Assembly: GCA_050261415.1 (NCBI GenBank)
Contig: JBLNDG010000084.1
Location: 1-30,929, forward strand
Length of the DNA: 30,929 bases
From: JBLNDG01 sp050261415
GTDB taxonomy: Bacteria > Bacillota > Clostridia > Lutisporales > Lutisporaceae
Direction of reading: 5' to 3'
A program made the translations under genes and the position numbers. The notes under the pieces are model-generated. The model did not search any database. It saw only the letters and a program-made list of their open reading frames with translations, and was not told the DNA's origin. Shown one piece after another: positions 7,435 through 16,327 of the stretch (positions are counted from its first letter, which is position 1; each line of letters starts with the position of its first letter).

Positions 7435-9658
7435 ATGAAAAAGTATAAAGTAGTAGGACAAAAACTAATTGTCTGCTTGTGTATGGTTGCGATTTTGACT
7501 ACGGGGTGTAAACTATCCGTAATGAGGTAAGTAGTACATCGGGGAATACTGTAGAAACCGGGAAAAGTGGGGATCCATACGAAGAAGTGCTTTTAAGCGA
7601 TAAGCTTGGAATGAAGGATATTGTCTCGGTGGATATGAACAATCAGAAGGAGATAGTTGCTTACTGCGAAGACCAGAAGAAGTTTGTGATTATGGATGAA
7701 AATGGAAATATAAATAGAGAATTCAAAACAGATGAGGAAGGCCGGGCATGTTTCGATGTTGACAGCAACGGCAATATTCATGTCTTGTTTCAGGAACTTA
7801 CAAGGAATTCCAGTAATGAAATAATTGCAATTAAGAGAAAACTGGTGCTTTATGATAGTCAGGGGAAAAGGCTTGAGGGTGAAGATGTTACAAAGGATAT
7901 TAGTAAAGGAAATGCAGGTATTAATGATGAAGCTATAAGAAAATTATTGGTGGATGATAAAGGGAATATTTTTGCTCTCAAACTGGATAGTTCCATTGAA
8001 GTATTTGACAAAAAACTGGATAGTATCAATACACTGAATAAAAACTGATACAGGGATATGGCTTTTGGAGAAAATGATAATCTGATAGTCAGTTATTGGC
8101 CTCAGGGGAGAGAGAGTACTATTGAGGCATTGGACTGGAAAAATGCAAAAACCGTTTGGAAAAAGGAATATGCCAGGCTGGAAGGACCCAGTCAACTTTA
8201 TTATAACAAGGCTGCCGGAAAGCTATACGGATTGAATAAAAAAAGCGTTATTTACTATGGCAAGGCCGGAGAAAAGAAGGAACTGATTTTGGATTACAGC
8301 GGCATATCTGTTGTGGAGCAAGTTGAAGGCTTTCTTGTGAATGATAAAGAGGAAATATGCCTTGTGGCAATTAACCAGGAAGTACCTAAGTTGATAAAGT
8401 ACGTCAAGTCGGATAAAAAAGCTTCGGGTAATAAAGAAGCCACAAAGGAACTGGTTTTCGAAATACGAGCGGATGTGAATAATGTTGTTTCTAATGCTGC
8501 AAGAGAATTTGAAAAGAAGCATCCGGACGTGAAAGTTAATGTAGTGGATACAAGGGATATTCCTTACGACGAATACAAAAAGAAAATGATTACGGAACTC
8601 CTTACCGGCAAAGGCGCTGATATATACTGCGGTTATTCAGGGACGGTAAGTGATTATATTGATAAGGGGCTTCTGGTTGATTTTGATGCACTAATCAAGG
8701 AAGATAAAGAGTTTGATATAAAAGCTTACAATGCTTCCATTCTGAACGGATCAAGGTATATGGGCGGCCTTTATACCATCCCACTCCATATATCTTCGAT
8801 TGTTTCCTTGTGAATGACAAGCTGCTGAAGGAGAAAGGTATTGCTGTGGATGACAATTGGACCTGGAAGGACTTTTATGACATTGCTAAAAAAATACAAG
8901 GCAGCAAATCAGGAAGCTATGCATTACCCAAAATGATTTATGCGTGGACGCTGTTAGATTTCATGGTGTTTGAGGATATAGACTATTATGTGGATCAGGA
9001 GAACAAGAAAGCAAGGTTTGATACTACTGAATTCATGGATACATTGAAGCTGTACCAGGCGCTGCAGAAAGAGGGTATGATGCATCCGGAAACAGATGAC
9101 TCTACTATTGTTAATTCCCGAGGCACAATTAATGCGGAAAACATATTGTTTATTCCGATTACTTTAGATGCTTATTATCAGATCAGCTTATACGGAAAGT
9201 GCTTCAATGACAGCTTCAGGATACTGCCGATGCCAAAAGGTATGCATTTCAATACAAGATATTTCACAGGCAAAAACGTATTTATAAACAACAATTCAAA
9301 GTACAAAAAGGAAGCATGGGAATTTGTAAAATACCTTCTGTCGGAAGATGTCCAGGGTCGGTTAAGTGTTCAAGGTCAAGGAGAGTTTGTTTTGCATAAT
9401 AAGGCCGAGGATAAAAAGATAAAGGAGATCTTTGAGTACCAGGCTAAGAATATCAGAAAGGAGGACCATAAAATATCAGAAGCTGATATCGCACAGGTCA
9501 AGCATATAATAACAGAAACTCTTAATAACAACAGGGTATCTGGAGAGCTATACAGAATCATATGGCAGGAACTTGAGCCCTTTATGAAAAATGAGAAAAG
9601 TGTTGAGGAAACTGCCAAGGCACTTCAGAATAAGGTGGAGCTGTATTTGCAGGAGTAA
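7435..9658 (+). pseudogene. Decayed paralogue of the propeller/solute-binding lipoprotein
   Basis: Second copy of the gene at 3286, broken in three places. The ATG at 7435 starts a good signal peptide with lipobox LTTGC, but the frame closes at a TAA within about 8 codons. Homology continues in another frame from about 7512 (-1 shift near 7510-7512). An in-frame TGA at 8046-8048 interrupts the propeller, at the place where the intact copy reads WDRNEYSD. A third lesion near 8780-8795 shifts the frame inside the binding domain (the intact copy's ECFLINSKLL equals DCFLVNDKLL here, from about 8798). The C-terminal tails of the two copies are nearly alike (EPFMKNEKS…). Three independent lesions make sequencing error unlikely. 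The intact lipoprotein upstream may now serve the permeases that follow. Confidence 0.88.
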
Positions 9659-9687
9659 ATCAATCAACTGCATATTGTATCTATATC

Positions 9688-9715
9688 TTGTAAATGGAAT
9701 TATTTACGGTATAAT
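9688..9715 (+). promoter_or_regulatory. Candidate promoter and operator before the ABC permeases
   Basis: TTGTAA (9688-9693), 16 bases, TATAAT (9710-9715). The spacer holds an inverted repeat GTAAAT/ATTTAC (9690-9707) that could be an operator. It would give the permease and export genes their own transcript, independent of the broken gene before them. Confidence 0.45.
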
Positions 9716-9789
9716 GTACTTATGGGAATATTTATGATATATGGTGTCTTATATAGAAAATGAAATGGTAACAAAAAGGAAGAAATGTT

Positions 9790-10662
9790 ATGACAGGTGA
9801 AAAAAAAAGGAAGGAAACGGCTGCGGTGCTTATGTTTTTGGGACCAAGCGCCTTAGGGCTTTTGATCTTCTATATTGTTCCCTTTGTGTGGATGATATTC
9901 TACTCTTTTTTCGACAGTCCCATTAACGGAAAATTTGCCGGGTTGGGCAACTATATCGATCTTATAAACAGCGGTGCATATAGGCAGGCGGTGGTTAACA
10001 CCATAACCTTTACCGGTATTAGTGTACCGCTTATTATTGTGCTTTCACTCCTGCTGTCACTAATGCTCAATGACAGGCTGCATTTCAGGCAGGAGCTTAG
10101 GACCTCCTTTATTGTGCCGCTGGTTGTGCCTGTGGCATCAGTTATTCTCTTTTTTGAGCTTATGTTTGATACTAAGGGGGTCTTAAACGGTATACTGTCT
10201 CTAGCCGGCATTGCGTCCGTGGATTGGTTGAATTCCTCATGGGTAATGGCAGTGGTTATTATTATTTATATATGGAAGAATATAGGCTACAATATAATCC
10301 TGTTCCTTGCAGGACTCCAGGGTATACCAAAGGAGTACTATGAGGCTGCAAGCCTTGATGGGGCGGGAAGGTTTACGATGTTTACGCATATAACCCTGAT
10401 ATACCTGATGCCTACGACCTTCTTTGCAATAATAATTTCCATAATCAATTCCTTCAAGGTATTCAGGGAAGTATATCTCCTGGCCGGAGATTACCCTTAC
10501 CAGGGAATTTACATGCTCCAGCACTATATGAACAATATGTTCAGGAGGCTGGATTATCACAAGCTGGTGACAGCCGCAATACTGATGGCTGCTTTTATTT
10601 ATATTATGATATTTGTTCTTTTCAGAATCCAGAAGCGTATTAATAATGCGATTGGGGAGTAG
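9790..10662 (+). CDS. ABC importer permease, CUT1 family (MalF/UgpA-like)
   Basis: Integral membrane subunit of a carbohydrate-type ABC importer. The 290 residues give about six membrane helices: one at 14-36, then a run from about 75 on, ending near 282. The cytoplasmic EAA loop reads EYYEAASLDGAGRFTMF, the contact site for the ATPase. The start ATG follows AAGGAAG. The second permease begins 11 bases after it, so the two form a heterodimer, with the lipoprotein at 3286 as the likely binding subunit. No ATPase gene is present; CUT1 importers in clostridia often borrow a shared MsiK-type ATPase encoded elsewhere. The substrate cannot be read from sequence. Confidence 0.88.
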   Translation: MTGEKKRKETAAVLMFLGPSALGLLIFYIVPFVWMIFYSFFDSPINGKFAGLGNYIDLINSGAYRQAVVNTITFTGISVPLIIVLSLLLSLMLNDRLHFRQELRTSFIVPLVVPVASVILFFELMFDTKGVLNGILSLAGIASVDWLNSSWVMAVVIIIYIWKNIGYNIILFLAGLQGIPKEYYEAASLDGAGRFTMFTHITLIYLMPTTFFAIIISIINSFKVFREVYLLAGDYPYQGIYMLQHYMNNMFRRLDYHKLVTAAILMAAFIYIMIFVLFRIQKRINNAIGE

Positions 10663-10673
10663 GGGGCCTAAAT

Positions 10674-11540
10674 GTGAGCAGGACAAAAGGGACACTGACA
10701 AGTGCGTTGTTGATTCTGCTTGCCTTTTTTATGATATTGCCGCTTTTGATGTCTGTAACCAACTCATTTATGGGTGATGCGGAGCTAAAGGCAAGCTATG
10801 GCGCCCGTGATGCAGAACAACAGACAGAAGAGGTAAGGGAAGGCTTCAATTCCATGAAGCTGATACCGGACTCTGTAACATTGAAACAGTATTATGAGGT
10901 ATTGATTGCCAAGCATAAGTTTCTAAGGATGTTCTGGAATTCGGTATTTATTGTGCTGCCTATAGTCGCAGGGCAGGTCATCATATCTTCTATGGCGGCC
11001 TTTGCATTTGCAAAGCTCAGGTTTAAAGGCCGGGATACTTTGTTTTTTCTGTATATTGTCATTATGCTTATGCCTTTTCAGGTTACACTGGTTCCCAATT
11101 ACCTTACCCTGGACCGCCTTGGACTTATCGACAGCTATCTGTCCCTGGTTTTCCCGGGAGTTTTTAGCGCCTTTGGAGTATTCCTGCTGAGGCAATTCAT
11201 GATTTTTATACCAAATGAATATATTGAAGCGGCAAAGGTAGATGGCTGTTCATTGGTACATATTTTTTTCCGGATCATTATGCCGCTGTCCAAGGGAGGA
11301 ATAGCTTCTCTTGCTATTTTATCTTTTATTGATAACTGGAATATGGTAGAGCAGCCCCTTATTTTCCTGAAGGATATCAACAAATATCCATTGTCCATTT
11401 ACCTTTCAAGAGTTAATGAGGGTGAACTTGGGATAGCTTTCGCAGCAGGTATCATTTATATGCTGCCAATGCTTTTTATGTTTTTATATGGTGAAAATTA
11501 CCTGGCGGAAGGGATTTCACACTCTGCTATCAAACGGTAA
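10674..11540 (+). CDS. ABC importer permease, CUT1 family (MalG/UgpE-like)
   Basis: Partner of the preceding permease; 288 residues starting with GTG behind GGGGG. A first helix at about 8-28 is followed by an external loop rich in charged residues (about 35-85), then the transport core with the EAA motif EYIEAAKVDGCSLVHIF and a terminal helix region ending LAEGISHSAIKR. Such a larger first loop is common in MalG relatives. It ends 12 bases before the HlyD-type adaptor gene, so import and export-type genes look co-transcribed. Confidence 0.88.
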   Translation: MSRTKGTLTSALLILLAFFMILPLLMSVTNSFMGDAELKASYGARDAEQQTEEVREGFNSMKLIPDSVTLKQYYEVLIAKHKFLRMFWNSVFIVLPIVAGQVIISSMAAFAFAKLRFKGRDTLFFLYIVIMLMPFQVTLVPNYLTLDRLGLIDSYLSLVFPGVFSAFGVFLLRQFMIFIPNEYIEAAKVDGCSLVHIFFRIIMPLSKGGIASLAILSFIDNWNMVEQPLIFLKDINKYPLSIYLSRVNEGELGIAFAAGIIYMLPMLFMFLYGENYLAEGISHSAIKR

Positions 11541-11552
11541 GGAGTGAAGAAT

Positions 11553-12818
11553 ATGTCTGATTACGGCATTGAAAAGCACCTGAACGAGAGGAAAAAGAAA
11601 ATACTCGATATAGTGAAGGTTTTCCTGGCAGTCATGCTGCTGCTTACCTTCTTTTCAAAGACTATTTACAGCTGGACGCTGCCAAAGGTAAAGTACGAAG
11701 CTGTCAGCGCAGGAAGCTTGACTGCAGAGATAATGGGAGAGGGTACAGTAGAAGCAAAAGGGCGGGTCGAATATTATACCGACATAAAAGTGGCGGTTAA
11801 GGATGTGATGGTCTCAGCCGGAGATGAGGTAAAACAAGGTGACGAGCTTTTTATTCTGGAGAAGGATAGCTTGAATGGGGAGCTGGAGAGGAAAAAGCTT
11901 GAGCTTGTTGAGTTAAAGCTTCAATATGATCAGATGTACAGGGAGGAAGAGGCGAATACCCGTGAGCAGAGGCTACATGAGTTAAAAACAGATTTAACCC
12001 ATAGAGAAAAGGTTTATTCGGACTATAAGCTGCTGTATGAAAAGGGTGCAGAATCTAAAAGCAGCTTAGAGGAAAAAAGAATGGAATATGAAGCTGCAAA
12101 GGCAAAATATGAAAGTGCTGAAAAGGAGTTGTCCGTAGAAGCACAAAACAATAAAAAAGAAATTGAGGCTCAGATGGTCGGTATCCAAATAAAGGAGCTG
12201 GAACTCCGTGAAATTGAGAAAAAGCTGGATAAGTGTGTGATTACTGCGCCTTTTGACGGTATTATCAAGGAAATCAACTTTAAAAAGGGCATGATGCTTA
12301 ATGATGCAATGCCCGTATATATATTGGATAATATTGGTGACGGCTTTGAGTTTAAAGCAGATTTGGCAGTAGAGCAATGTGAGTATATTAATCCTGGAGA
12401 TGAAGTAAAAGTATACATAAAGAACAGGGAAGACAGTCAATTGGATGGGATAGTGAAGACAATAAGCACCATAAAGGATAGTCATGATATGAGGAGTGTT
12501 ACTGTTGACTTGGGTAAGACAGAGCTTGCAGGGGGAGAAGCCGGGGAGTTTTACCTGAGAAAAAAAGCCGGCACTTATGATTATCTGGTGCCCCGTTCTG
12601 CCATTCACAAGGACAGTGAAGGAGCCCATGTATATGTACTGCAGGAAAAGGACGGTCCTCTAGGTATAGAGTATTATGCCATCAAGCAGAAGGTAGCGGC
12701 GGGAGATTCAGATTACAGTTATACCGGTATATATTCCGGACTTTTGGGAGATGAGCGGGTCATAGTATCCTCTAGTAAGGACTTGTACGACGGTTGTCAG
12801 GTTATTCTTGAAAAATAG
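11553..12818 (+). CDS. HlyD/MacA-type membrane-fusion adaptor
   Basis: Predicted periplasm/wall-facing adaptor of an exporter, 421 residues. I take the ATG at 11553, with GGAG 8 bases before it, rather than the GTG at 11544. The layout is one N-terminal membrane anchor (about 18-38), a first lipoyl-like half (about 45-95), a long Glu/Lys-rich coiled coil (about 100-215), the second lipoyl half (CVITAPFDGIIKEI, about 228-241), then beta-barrel and membrane-proximal domains. The next gene encodes a MacB/FtsX-type permease, the usual partner. In Gram-positives such pairs export peptides, including antimicrobial ones, so it could export the product of the maturation genes. That link is inferred from position only. 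Confidence 0.85.
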   Translation: MSDYGIEKHLNERKKKILDIVKVFLAVMLLLTFFSKTIYSWTLPKVKYEAVSAGSLTAEIMGEGTVEAKGRVEYYTDIKVAVKDVMVSAGDEVKQGDELFILEKDSLNGELERKKLELVELKLQYDQMYREEEANTREQRLHELKTDLTHREKVYSDYKLLYEKGAESKSSLEEKRMEYEAAKAKYESAEKELSVEAQNNKKEIEAQMVGIQIKELELREIEKKLDKCVITAPFDGIIKEINFKKGMMLNDAMPVYILDNIGDGFEFKADLAVEQCEYINPGDEVKVYIKNREDSQLDGIVKTISTIKDSHDMRSVTVDLGKTELAGGEAGEFYLRKKAGTYDYLVPRSAIHKDSEGAHVYVLQEKDGPLGIEYYAIKQKVAAGDSDYSYTGIYSGLLGDERVIVSSSKDLYDGCQVILEK

Positions 12819-12836
12819 AATAGGGGGGGATGAAGG

Positions 12837-14252
12837 GTGGAAAAACCAAAAAGGGGCACGGAATGGATTATCCTCCTTATGCTGTTTATGTGGGTGCTGA
12901 CACTGCTCTTGAGCAGGTCAATTTACCTAAAAACCTCAGAAATAACTGAAAGCAGCCAGCAGTACAGGTATTCTCTCTGGCTGAAAAGTGAAGCCAGGCC
13001 GGAAGACGGCTTTACCTCAGATGAAGTTCAAGAGCTGCGCAAGGTATTCTCACAGGAGGAAATTTCATATTATGCCTTTAATGAACTATCTGTATCAGCA
13101 GAGTCATATGCGAGAACTGCACAGGTTTGGGGGGTAGGTGGGAATTGCCGCCGCCCAAACAGTGTCAGGCTTATATATGGTGCTTTTTTAAATGAAGAGG
13201 ATTTCGTCAGAAAGAATAATGTGGCGGTTATAGAGGATAGATTGGCAAAAGCCCTGTTTAACTCAACAGATGTTGTAGGGTTGAAAATTAAAATTCTAGG
13301 AAGTGCATTCACAGTGATAGGTGTTGCTGCTAATGATACTTCCATTGCGGGTATGTTGACTGAGACGGATTTGCCAAGGCTTTACGTTCCCTTAAGTACC
13401 ATAGAAGGCAAAGGAATGGACTTTTATATCACGAACATTGAAGCTGCATCCTCTGAAGCTTCAATGGAAAAAGCAATGTTCAAAGATAAAATAGCGGTAC
13501 TAGGTAAAAATCCTGAGGATTTTCTCGTTGTCGACAACAATGAAATGACCATATTGGCGAAGCAGAGGTTTGATTCTGTTTTATTCATAATAGGGCTATA
13601 TTGCATCTGCTTATTAATCATTTTTGCAATGAATAAGCTAAAAAGCATGATTTCCCACATAAGAAAGGAAACAAGCAATGAATATCTGTGGAAAGCAGTT
13701 GTAAAATGCAAGAGGAAGCTTTTATTGGATTCAGCTAAGGTGGGAGTAACGCTAGCAGCTATATTCCTGCTGTGGGAAGCAGTTTCTTTTAATCTTTATG
13801 TGCAGCCCGAAAAGCTGCCCACTGACCCTACAAGTTTGACGCAGTTCATTGAGGTTATAAAAGCAGGCCTTAGGGATTTTTTTACTTGGGACTATGCATA
13901 TATGCTTCATGAACAGTGTATGTTAAGTCTATTGGATAAATGCGGCAGTGTACTTTATGCATTGTGCCTGATATGTACTATACTGCTGCTTGCCATGTCA
14001 AAGTACGGAAAGCTGCATCCGAAGAGGGAAATAGTAAGGACGGCAGGTGCTCTGTATTTGTGGTTTAGTGCCTTCATAATACTATCCTCAGTTTTTATTT
14101 TATCACTCGGTATGCCTATTGTACTGTCAGTGAAGGACATTATGCTTCTGACGGGCAGCTTGTTTACCATACTATTGGTACAAGGCGGAGTAGGTGCAGC
14201 TCGGAATGAGAATGGGAGTACAGGAAAATATTATAATAATAATCAAGGCTGA
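12837..14252 (+). CDS. MacB/FtsX-like ABC permease without its ATPase
   Basis: Membrane protein of 471 residues, GTG start behind GGGGGG. After one membrane helix (about 10-30) it has a long extracellular domain (about 40-230) of the MacB periplasmic core type, with the typical segment VVGLKIKILGSAFTVIGVA. Several hydrophobic helices follow (about 237-260, 290-315, 370-390, 405-450). Usual MacB-type permeases have four helices and a paired ATPase. Here the C-terminal half has extra or longer hydrophobic segments, and no ATPase gene is in the window. It is probably the translocating subunit working with the HlyD-type adaptor 18 bases upstream. It is the last gene of the accessory block. Confidence 0.7.
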   Translation: MEKPKRGTEWIILLMLFMWVLTLLLSRSIYLKTSEITESSQQYRYSLWLKSEARPEDGFTSDEVQELRKVFSQEEISYYAFNELSVSAESYARTAQVWGVGGNCRRPNSVRLIYGAFLNEEDFVRKNNVAVIEDRLAKALFNSTDVVGLKIKILGSAFTVIGVAANDTSIAGMLTETDLPRLYVPLSTIEGKGMDFYITNIEAASSEASMEKAMFKDKIAVLGKNPEDFLVVDNNEMTILAKQRFDSVLFIIGLYCICLLIIFAMNKLKSMISHIRKETSNEYLWKAVVKCKRKLLLDSAKVGVTLAAIFLLWEAVSFNLYVQPEKLPTDPTSLTQFIEVIKAGLRDFFTWDYAYMLHEQCMLSLLDKCGSVLYALCLICTILLLAMSKYGKLHPKREIVRTAGALYLWFSAFIILSSVFILSLGMPIVLSVKDIMLLTGSLFTILLVQGGVGAARNENGSTGKYYNNNQG

Positions 14253-14265
14253 GAGGTGGAAAGCT

Positions 14266-14303
14266 ATACTGCAGTATTAAGAGTGATTTTTATATGGTAT
14301 AAT
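14266..14303 (+). promoter_or_regulatory. folD promoter (extended -10) with palindrome
   Basis: TGGTATAAT gives a perfect extended -10 (TATAAT 14298-14303). The -35 region is poor but is covered by the perfect palindrome ATACTGCAGTAT (14266-14277), which could be an operator. The position marks the change from the accessory block to housekeeping genes. Confidence 0.5.
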
Positions 14304-14339
14304 TATCTTCAGTATTTTAAATGAAGGAGTAGTGAGCAA

Positions 14340-15191
14340 ATGACTGTTCTGGATTGCAGAGAAACTGCTAAAAGCATCAAGGTAGAGCTTGCACAAGCCG
14401 TTCGGACTCTTGCAGATAATGGCATCAAGCCGAAGCTGGGGATATTGAGGGTAGGAAACAAGCCTTCAGATATAGCTTATGAAAAGGGTATTCTGAAAAA
14501 CTGTGACGCACTAGGCATAAAAGCAGAGGTTTTCGAGCTGCCTGCCGATATATTATATGAGCATTTTGTAAGAAAGCTTGAAGAACTGAATAATGATGCA
14601 GGAACACATGGAATACTTATTTTCCGACCATTACCAGGTTTGATAGATGAAGATAAAATAAAGAATATAATAAAACCCGGTAAAGATGTGGATTGCATGG
14701 GCCCCATTAATTTAGCCAGAGTCTTTGAAGGTGATGAAGGCGGCTTTGCCCCTTGCACACCGTCGGCTGTCATGGAAATCATCAAGTATTTTGGAATTGA
14801 TATAAGCGGGAGGGAAACTGTGGTCATCGGGAGGAGCATGGTGGTGGGTAAACCTCTTTCGATGATGCTTCTTAAGGAAAATGCAACAGTTACCATATGC
14901 CATTCAAGAACCCGGAATATAAAAGAGATCGCATCCCGGGCGGATGTTGTAGTTGCTGCTCTCGGAAAACCAAGAAGCATAGGCGCTGACTATATAAAAC
15001 CCGGGGCAGTGGTGATAGACGTGGGAATAAATGAATGTCCCGAAGGCGGGATATGCGGGGATGTAGACTTTGAACAGGTAAAAGACATTGCATCAATGAT
15101 AACCCCTGTGCCTGGCGGAGTAGGAGCTGTGACTACATTGATGCTTCTGAAGCATGTGGTACAGGCAGCAGAAAGAACCTTGAACATATAG
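14340..15191 (+). CDS. folD: FolD-family methylenetetrahydrofolate dehydrogenase/cyclohydrolase, atypical active site
   Basis: Member of the FolD family, which interconverts 5,10-methylene-, methenyl- and 10-formyl-tetrahydrofolate. The 283-residue length is normal. The NADP-binding half is canonical: FAPCTPSAVM, VVIGRSMVVGKPL, ATVTICHSRT and PVPGGVGAVT. The folate-side active site is not. The tyrosine is kept (Y47), but the residue four after it, a catalytic lysine in E. coli (K54) and human enzymes (K56), is Ile51, with lysines at 49 and 53 instead. The conserved Gln of GILVQLPLP is Phe95. The GFHP segment after the conserved Asp (D118) reads CMGP. The dehydrogenase/cyclohydrolase balance may thus be changed, or the protein may have another substrate. 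ATG at 14340, AAGGAG upstream. Confidence 0.85.
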   Translation: MTVLDCRETAKSIKVELAQAVRTLADNGIKPKLGILRVGNKPSDIAYEKGILKNCDALGIKAEVFELPADILYEHFVRKLEELNNDAGTHGILIFRPLPGLIDEDKIKNIIKPGKDVDCMGPINLARVFEGDEGGFAPCTPSAVMEIIKYFGIDISGRETVVIGRSMVVGKPLSMMLLKENATVTICHSRTRNIKEIASRADVVVAALGKPRSIGADYIKPGAVVIDVGINECPEGGICGDVDFEQVKDIASMITPVPGGVGAVTTLMLLKHVVQAAERTLNI

Positions 15192-15204
15192 CAGCAAAAA
15201 CCAA

Positions 15205-15248
15205 CAGCCTTGTTTTACGGTGTTATGTATGACCGTAGAATAAGGCTG
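15205..15248. terminator. Bidirectional terminator between folD and psuK
   Basis: A 17-bp stem with two G-U pairs (15205-15221 with 15232-15248) and a 10-base loop, between convergent genes. On the minus strand it is followed by a T-rich tract (TTGGTTTTTG), so it serves psuK best; the plus-strand tail is weaker. Confidence 0.7.
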
Positions 15249-15254
15249 CTTCAA

Positions 15255-16181
15255 TTAAAAGGCTCTCTTTAGCACTGCTTCCAGTTCCTTCTCCGACATT
15301 CTTGGACTTACGGTCTCTTTTGCATTTAGGGTGATTGAAGCGGCTGCCAGACCACATTTTAACGCCGCATCGGCATCCTTATATTTAAGCATTCCATAAA
15401 TGAAGCCTGCTATAAGCGAATCCCCGGCCCCTGTAACATCTGCAATTTCTGCCTTTATGCTGTCATAATATTTGCTGCCCATCTTGTTTGTATAACATAA
15501 TCCATACTTGCCAAGGGTTGTTATAACATTTTTTACTCCGGAATCAATTAGTGCATTTGCAAGCTTTTGAACGTCAAAGTCTGGTGCTCCGAGGCCGCTC
15601 AGGGCCTCAAGCTCATCAAGGTTAGGCGTAATGTAGTCTATTCCATTCAAACAATCAGTGAGTTTTGAAGCTTTAGAAACGGAAACAGGCTCCATGCATA
15701 TTGGTATTTCTGACGAGTTGGCGGCTTGCTTCAAGAACATGATTGATTCCTTGGAGATATTTGTATCACATATTATATACCCGGCCTCTTTGATAATATC
15801 CATTTTGGACCGGAAATAATTGATATCCAGCCTGTCAAGTATCTGCATGTCTGACATGGCAACAATCATTTCTCCGTTATTGTCCAGCAATGCAAGGTAT
15901 GTACCTGTAATTTGGTCATTCACATGCATCACATGTTCTGTGCATACACCGCTGCCGGAAGTTTCCTCCAGTACTTTGCTGCCTTCGGCATCGTAGCCTA
16001 CTGCACTGAGCAGAATCACCGGGACCTTTAAAAGTGCCAGGTTATGGGCAATATTTCTGCCGACTCCTCCTGCGCTAAGCTCAATCTTTCCCGGATTCGA
16101 ACTTCCCAGGGATGCCCTATCCAGGGATTTCCCTTTAATATCGACATTTATACCCCCTGCTACAACGACATAATTCTTCAT
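15255..16181 (-). CDS. psuK: Pseudouridine kinase (PfkB family)
   Basis: Phosphorylates pseudouridine to pseudouridine 5'-phosphate, the first step of pseudouridine breakdown. It is 308 residues when begun at the ATG at 16181 (GAGGT 8 bases before it); a longer reading adds 18 residues without support. PfkB features are an N-terminal substrate strand GGINVD, the GGVGRNIAHNLALL signature, and the C-terminal ADVTGAGDSLIAG with catalytic base D254. The stretch SNPGKIELSAGGVGRNIA is close to E. coli PsuK (YeiC), which separates it from ribokinase or fructokinase. The next enzyme of the pathway, PsuG, is encoded on the same strand but 13 kb away at 29593-30522. It is divergent from mtnA with its own promoter. 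Confidence 0.85.
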   Translation of the reverse strand: MKNYVVVAGGINVDIKGKSLDRASLGSSNPGKIELSAGGVGRNIAHNLALLKVPVILLSAVGYDAEGSKVLEETSGSGVCTEHVMHVNDQITGTYLALLDNNGEMIVAMSDMQILDRLDINYFRSKMDIIKEAGYIICDTNISKESIMFLKQAANSSEIPICMEPVSVSKASKLTDCLNGIDYITPNLDELEALSGLGAPDFDVQKLANALIDSGVKNVITTLGKYGLCYTNKMGSKYYDSIKAEIADVTGAGDSLIAGFIYGMLKYKDADAALKCGLAAASITLNAKETVSPRMSEKELEAVLKRAF

Positions 16182-16224
16182 CTCACATACCTCGTACAGA
16201 TCATTTAGTACCCGAAACCATGCG

Positions 16225-16253
16225 CTTATAGACACATTTTACCACACATTCAA
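16225..16253 (-). promoter_or_regulatory. psuK promoter
   Basis: Reading leftward: TTGAAT (complement of 16248-16253), 17 bases, TATAAG (complement of 16225-16230). It is back-to-back with the mtnA promoter, the two -35 boxes being 12 bases apart, so binding of polymerase at one may hinder the other. Confidence 0.65.
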
Positions 16254-16265
16254 TGAAGAAGTGTA

Positions 16266-16294
16266 TTGAATTTGTATATGGGGTTATTTATAAT
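16266..16294 (+). promoter_or_regulatory. mtnA promoter
   Basis: TTGAAT (16266-16271), 17 bases, TATAAT (16289-16294). This places transcription start near 16301, about 27 bases before the mtnA ATG, and rules out the longer reading that would start at 16253. Confidence 0.75.
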
Positions 16295-16327
16295 GAATGT
16301 GAACATTTCCGAAACAGGAGGTACATA

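Noticed and set aside
7382..7438. 18-codon ORF (MAMDRALEAMKKLGRRIV) ending at the pseudogene start
   Set aside because: No properly spaced ribosome site and too short to separate from chance.
7435..9658. Programmed frameshifting as the explanation for the broken lipoprotein gene
   Set aside because: Two separate frameshifts plus an in-frame stop, with no clear slippery site and stem, fit decay better.
12066..12629. Long minus-strand ORF (187 codons) inside the HlyD-type gene
   Set aside because: Low-complexity hydrophobic product, no ribosome site, fully antisense to a gene with clear domain features.
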